Source: DASUZD01 sp036377055 (lineage in GTDB: Bacteria; Actinomycetota; Thermoleophilia; Gaiellales; Gaiellaceae). From it: a stretch of DNA of 15,820 nt. The stretch covers positions 1 to 15,820 of the forward strand of contig DASUZD010000340.1 of assembly GCA_036377055.1 (NCBI GenBank). Reading direction: 5' to 3'. Positions 13,657 to 15,820 of the stretch are shown in pieces. Position 1 is the stretch's first letter. The number at the start of each line of letters is the position of its first letter. A program made the translations under genes and the position numbers. The notes beneath the pieces were generated by a model that was given only the letters and a program-made list of their open reading frames with translations, was not told where the DNA came from and searched no databases.

Positions 13657-14576
13657 CGAGCGCCGTCGCGCCGCGGGACGAGCCGAGCGAGCGTGTCCGC
13701 CGCGATGTAGCCGGCGATCCTCGGGTTCTCCTGGAGCCGGCGCAGCGAGTACGCGTACCAGTGCCGGCCGAAGGGGACGTAGATGCGAAGGCGATGGCCG
13801 TCTCGGACGAGCGCGTCGCCCAGCCCCTCGCGGACGCCGAGGAGCATCTGGAACTCGTACTCGTGCCGCTCGAGCCTGCGCTCAGCGACGATCCGCCGCC
13901 CCTCGTCCACAAGCCATTCGTCGTGCGTCGCGATCCCGACGTAGCACCCCGCGTCCAGGAGCTCCTCGAGCGCCCTGACGAAGTTCGCCCGCACGGCCTC
14001 GAAGTCGCGGAACGCGATCTCGTGCGGCTCGACGTAGATCCCCTTGCAGAGGCGGACGCTCGGCCGGAGGTCGGCGAGGTCGTGGATGTCCGCGACCGTC
14101 CGGCGCATGTACGCCTGGAGCACGATCCCGACGTTGTCGTAACCGGCGATCCGCAGGTCGCGGTAGATCCGCAGCGTGTCGTCGGTCGTCGACGAGTCCT
14201 CCATGTCGATCCGGACGAAGTTCCCGCGCGAGGCGGCGTCCGCGACGACCGTCTCCAGGTCCGCACGACAGAGGTCGTAGTCGAGCTTCAGGCCGAGCCC
14301 GGTCAGCTTCACGCTGACGTTCGAGTCGAGCCCGCACTCGGTGATGTCCGCGAAGACGTCCTGGTAGGCCCGCACGATCGCCGCGGCCTCCTCCGGCCTC
14401 GTGACCTCCTCGCCCAGGACGTCGATCGTCGCCATCTTCCCCTCGGCGTTCACCCGGCGGACGGTCGCGCGCGCGTCCTTCAGCTCGGGGCCGGCGATAT
14501 AGCGCGAGGAGAGCTTCTGCACCACCGGCCGCGGAACGGCCGGCAGGAGGCGAACGATCGCGCGGTCGAGCAGCAC
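13653..14576 (-). CDS. Proline dehydrogenase (monofunctional)
   Basis: FAD enzyme oxidising L-proline to pyrroline-5-carboxylate, the first step of proline catabolism; membrane-associated or cytosolic, passing electrons to the quinone pool. The 307 residues match monofunctional bacterial ProDH. A TIM barrel is shown by SVKLTGLGLKLD (88-99), VRIDMEDSSTTDDTL, VGIVLQAYMRRT (149-160), RLCKGIYVEP, VGIATHDEWLV and YEFQMLLGVREG. Near the end, RRLQENP (279-285) has the paired arginines that bind the proline carboxylate. The start is GTG at 14576, with TACACT 11 nt upstream as a weak possible -10. It lies 36 nt after the 99-aa gene and is coupled to the aminotransferase by a 4-bp overlap. No P5C dehydrogenase gene is in the window. 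Confidence 0.95.
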   Translation of the reverse strand: MLLDRAIVRLLPAVPRPVVQKLSSRYIAGPELKDARATVRRVNAEGKMATIDVLGEEVTRPEEAAAIVRAYQDVFADITECGLDSNVSVKLTGLGLKLDYDLCRADLETVVADAASRGNFVRIDMEDSSTTDDTLRIYRDLRIAGYDNVGIVLQAYMRRTVADIHDLADLRPSVRLCKGIYVEPHEIAFRDFEAVRANFVRALEELLDAGCYVGIATHDEWLVDEGRRIVAERRLERHEYEFQMLLGVREGLGDALVRDGHRLRIYVPFGRHWYAYSLRRLQENPRIAGYIAADTLARLVPRRDGAR

Positions 14577-14612
14577 GGGCGGCGCGAAGTGTACGACGCT
14601 CGGGCGCGGGCG

Positions 14613-14912
14613 CTAGCGGGTTTCGCGCATGAACCCCTGTCGGGCAGCGCTGACGAGCGCCACCGCCTCGGGGAACAGGACGCGCATCGCGTCGCGCAGA
14701 GCGATCGCCTGCTCGTCGACGCCGCCCGTGGTCTGAACCTGCGCGAGCGCCGCCGCGGTCAGCTCGACGGCCGTGTTCAGCGTCAGCGTCGCGAACTGCT
14801 CGCGCTGCGCCTCCTGCACGGACTCGGCCTGCTGCTCCGCGAACTCGCGCAGGCCGCGCATCAGATCTTCGGGATCGCCCCCGAACGGAAAGTTGAAGCC
14901 GCCGCCTTCCAT
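14613..14912 (-). CDS. Unknown 99-aa helical protein
   Basis: A small protein that I do not recognise. After a Gly/Phe-rich start (MEGGGFNFPFGGDPEDLMRG) the rest is predicted mostly helical and Ala/Gln/Glu-rich (residues 21-45 have a coiled-coil-like pattern), without membrane segment or signal peptide. The ATG at 14912 overlaps the stop of the dienoyl-CoA-reductase-like gene (TGATG), so it is translationally coupled; a longer reading to 15251 is rejected because it lies inside that gene in another frame. Proline dehydrogenase follows after 36 nt. The coupling suggests a real gene, possibly an accessory to the SDR, but no function can be given. Confidence 0.7.
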   Translation of the reverse strand: MEGGGFNFPFGGDPEDLMRGLREFAEQQAESVQEAQREQFATLTLNTAVELTAAALAQVQTTGGVDEQAIALRDAMRVLFPEAVALVSAARQGFMRETR

Positions 14913-15688
14913 CAGGCTCCGAACATACCTTTTTCGAGCCAGGCGCCGCCGTCGAGAGTGACCACCTCGCCGGTCATGTACGCAGCGAAGTCGGAGACGA
15001 GATACGCGCAGAGGTTCGCGACCTCCTCCTCGCGGCCGAACCGGCCGGCCGGGATCTTGGCGAGCAGCCTCCGGCGGAGATCCTCGTCCGGCCAGAGGCG
15101 TTCGCGCGTCTGCGGCGTGTCGATCGGCCCCGGCGCGACCGCGTTCACACGGATTCCGAGCCGCGCCCACTCGACCGCCAGCGTCCTCGTCAGGCTCAGC
15201 ACCCCGGCCTTCGCCGCGGCCGAATGCACCGTTCCGGGCCCGCCTGTCCAAGCGTAGGTCGCGATCACGTTCACGATCTGCCCACCCGCGCCGCCGCGCT
15301 CGGCGATGCGACGGCCGAGCTCGCGCGAGCAGTAGAACGTGCCGTCGAGGACGATGCCGACCACGGCGCGCCAGCCGTTCGGCGAGAGCTCTTCGGCGCG
15401 GACGAGGAAGTTGCCGGCCGCATTGTTCACGACCGTCGTGAGCGGGCCGAGCTTCGCCTCGGCCGCGTCGAACGCGGCGGCGACGGCCTCTGGGTCGCGC
15501 ACGTCGGCCGGAACCGCGGCACCGCGGCCCATCGCGGCGACCGTCTCCTCGAGCGGCTCCCGCCGACGGCCGAGCACCGCGACCGACGCGCCGAGCCGCG
15601 AGAGCTCGAGCGCCATCGCCCGGCCTAGCCCTGTCCCGCCGCCGGTGACGAGCGCCACGCGGCCTTCGAGCGCGCCGGGCTCGAGCAT
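14912..15688 (-). CDS. 2,4-Dienoyl-CoA reductase-like SDR
   Basis: Short-chain dehydrogenase of 258 residues that resembles the NADPH-dependent 2,4-dienoyl-CoA reductases (mitochondrial DECR1/peroxisomal DECR2), which help degrade unsaturated fatty acids. It has the cofactor motif TGGGTGLG (15-22), NNAAGNF (88-94) and the DECR-type LSPNGWRAVVGIVLDGTFYCS. Tyr145, Ser156 and Lys160 keep the spacing (+11, +15) of the catalytic Tyr199/Ser210/Lys214 of human DECR1, and an ordinary SDR Tyr-x3-Lys is absent. The C-terminal ASRR..KIPAGRFGREEEVANL-like stretch and VTLDGGAWL are standard. ATG at 15688 shares a base with the stop of the upstream gene; GTG at 15691 is equally possible. Its partners on both sides are tightly spaced. 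Confidence 0.85.
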   Translation of the reverse strand: MLEPGALEGRVALVTGGGTGLGRAMALELSRLGASVAVLGRRREPLEETVAAMGRGAAVPADVRDPEAVAAAFDAAEAKLGPLTTVVNNAAGNFLVRAEELSPNGWRAVVGIVLDGTFYCSRELGRRIAERGGAGGQIVNVIATYAWTGGPGTVHSAAAKAGVLSLTRTLAVEWARLGIRVNAVAPGPIDTPQTRERLWPDEDLRRRLLAKIPAGRFGREEEVANLCAYLVSDFAAYMTGEVVTLDGGAWLEKGMFGA

Positions 15689-15820
15689 CACTCGAGCGGC
15701 ACCTTGTACGCGTTCTCGACCTCCTGCGTGAGCGCGTCGACCGCGACCCTGCCCTGCTTCATCGCTTCAGCGAACGGCGAGGCGCCCGCCGTGCCGAGCG
15801 CCAATTCGAGCTTTCGGGTC
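15688..15820 (-). CDS. C-terminal fragment of an unidentified protein
   Basis: Only the last 43 codons are in the window, ending KVPLE and a TGA that overlaps the start of the next gene. The fragment includes GTAGASPFAEAMKQGRVAVD and a helical tail with Val-Glu-Asn-Ala-Tyr. I do not recognise it. It is certainly coding because the frame is open from the window edge and is coupled to the dienoyl-CoA-reductase-like gene, so it is the upstream member of the same operon and may belong to fatty-acid breakdown. Confidence 0.6.
   Translation of the reverse strand, partial: TRKLELALGTAGASPFAEAMKQGRVAVDALTQEVENAYKVPLE

Overview
The window is very GC-rich, densely coded DNA with short intergenic gaps, many GTG/TTG starts and few Shine-Dalgarno sites. 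This suggests a high-GC actinobacterium. A deep lineage such as Thermoleophilia is possible, but that is an inference from gene style and a DUF6458-like protein, not a phylogeny. No rRNA, tRNA, insertion sequence, phage gene or CRISPR array was seen.

Layout. Positions 1-11152 are read almost entirely on the minus strand. In order of transcription, right to left: (i) an EamA exporter, a 14-TM MFS exporter and 4-hydroxyphenylpyruvate dioxygenase (hpd); (ii) an AglD/MprF-like membrane protein, a DUF2071 protein and a CDF zinc transporter with three C-terminal domains; (iii) a 526-bp repeat-filled gap; (iv) a fumarylacetoacetate hydrolase, a MerR/GyrI regulator, a sarcosine-oxidase-like flavoenzyme, then homogentisate 1,2-dioxygenase (hmgA), which runs off the left edge. 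Positions 11208-12643 are on the plus strand: a 93-aa unknown protein coupled to a FabL-type enoyl-ACP reductase, then a small two-helix membrane protein. Positions 12640-15820 return to the minus strand: an unidentified C-terminal fragment, a 2,4-dienoyl-CoA-reductase-like SDR, a 99-aa unknown, proline dehydrogenase and a short class-III aminotransferase, all tightly packed.

Biology. The best-supported theme is tyrosine/phenylalanine catabolism. HPPD makes homogentisate, HmgA opens its ring, and the FAH-family enzyme cleaves fumarylacetoacetate to fumarate and acetoacetate. No maleylacetoacetate isomerase is visible. The three genes lie in separate transcription units, interleaved with a regulator, two exporters and an amine oxidase. 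The right end holds proline and amino-acid breakdown and unsaturated fatty acyl-CoA handling, so the window as a whole reads as amino-acid and fatty-acid catabolism.

The least ordinary part is positions 3852-4376, between the zinc transporter and the fumarylacetoacetate hydrolase. It has three 45-bp tandem repeats carrying in-frame ATG codons that lead into the hydrolase, then two copies of a 204-bp unit. Each copy holds three hairpins and a G-quadruplex motif in the sense of the minus-strand mRNA. Other points worth a second look are the triple C-terminal domain of the CDF protein, two abutting palindromes with a GGTGTACACC core after fabL, and a MerR promoter with a 19-bp spacer that overlaps the stop codon of the preceding gene. 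I found no multi-gene system that I would call new.
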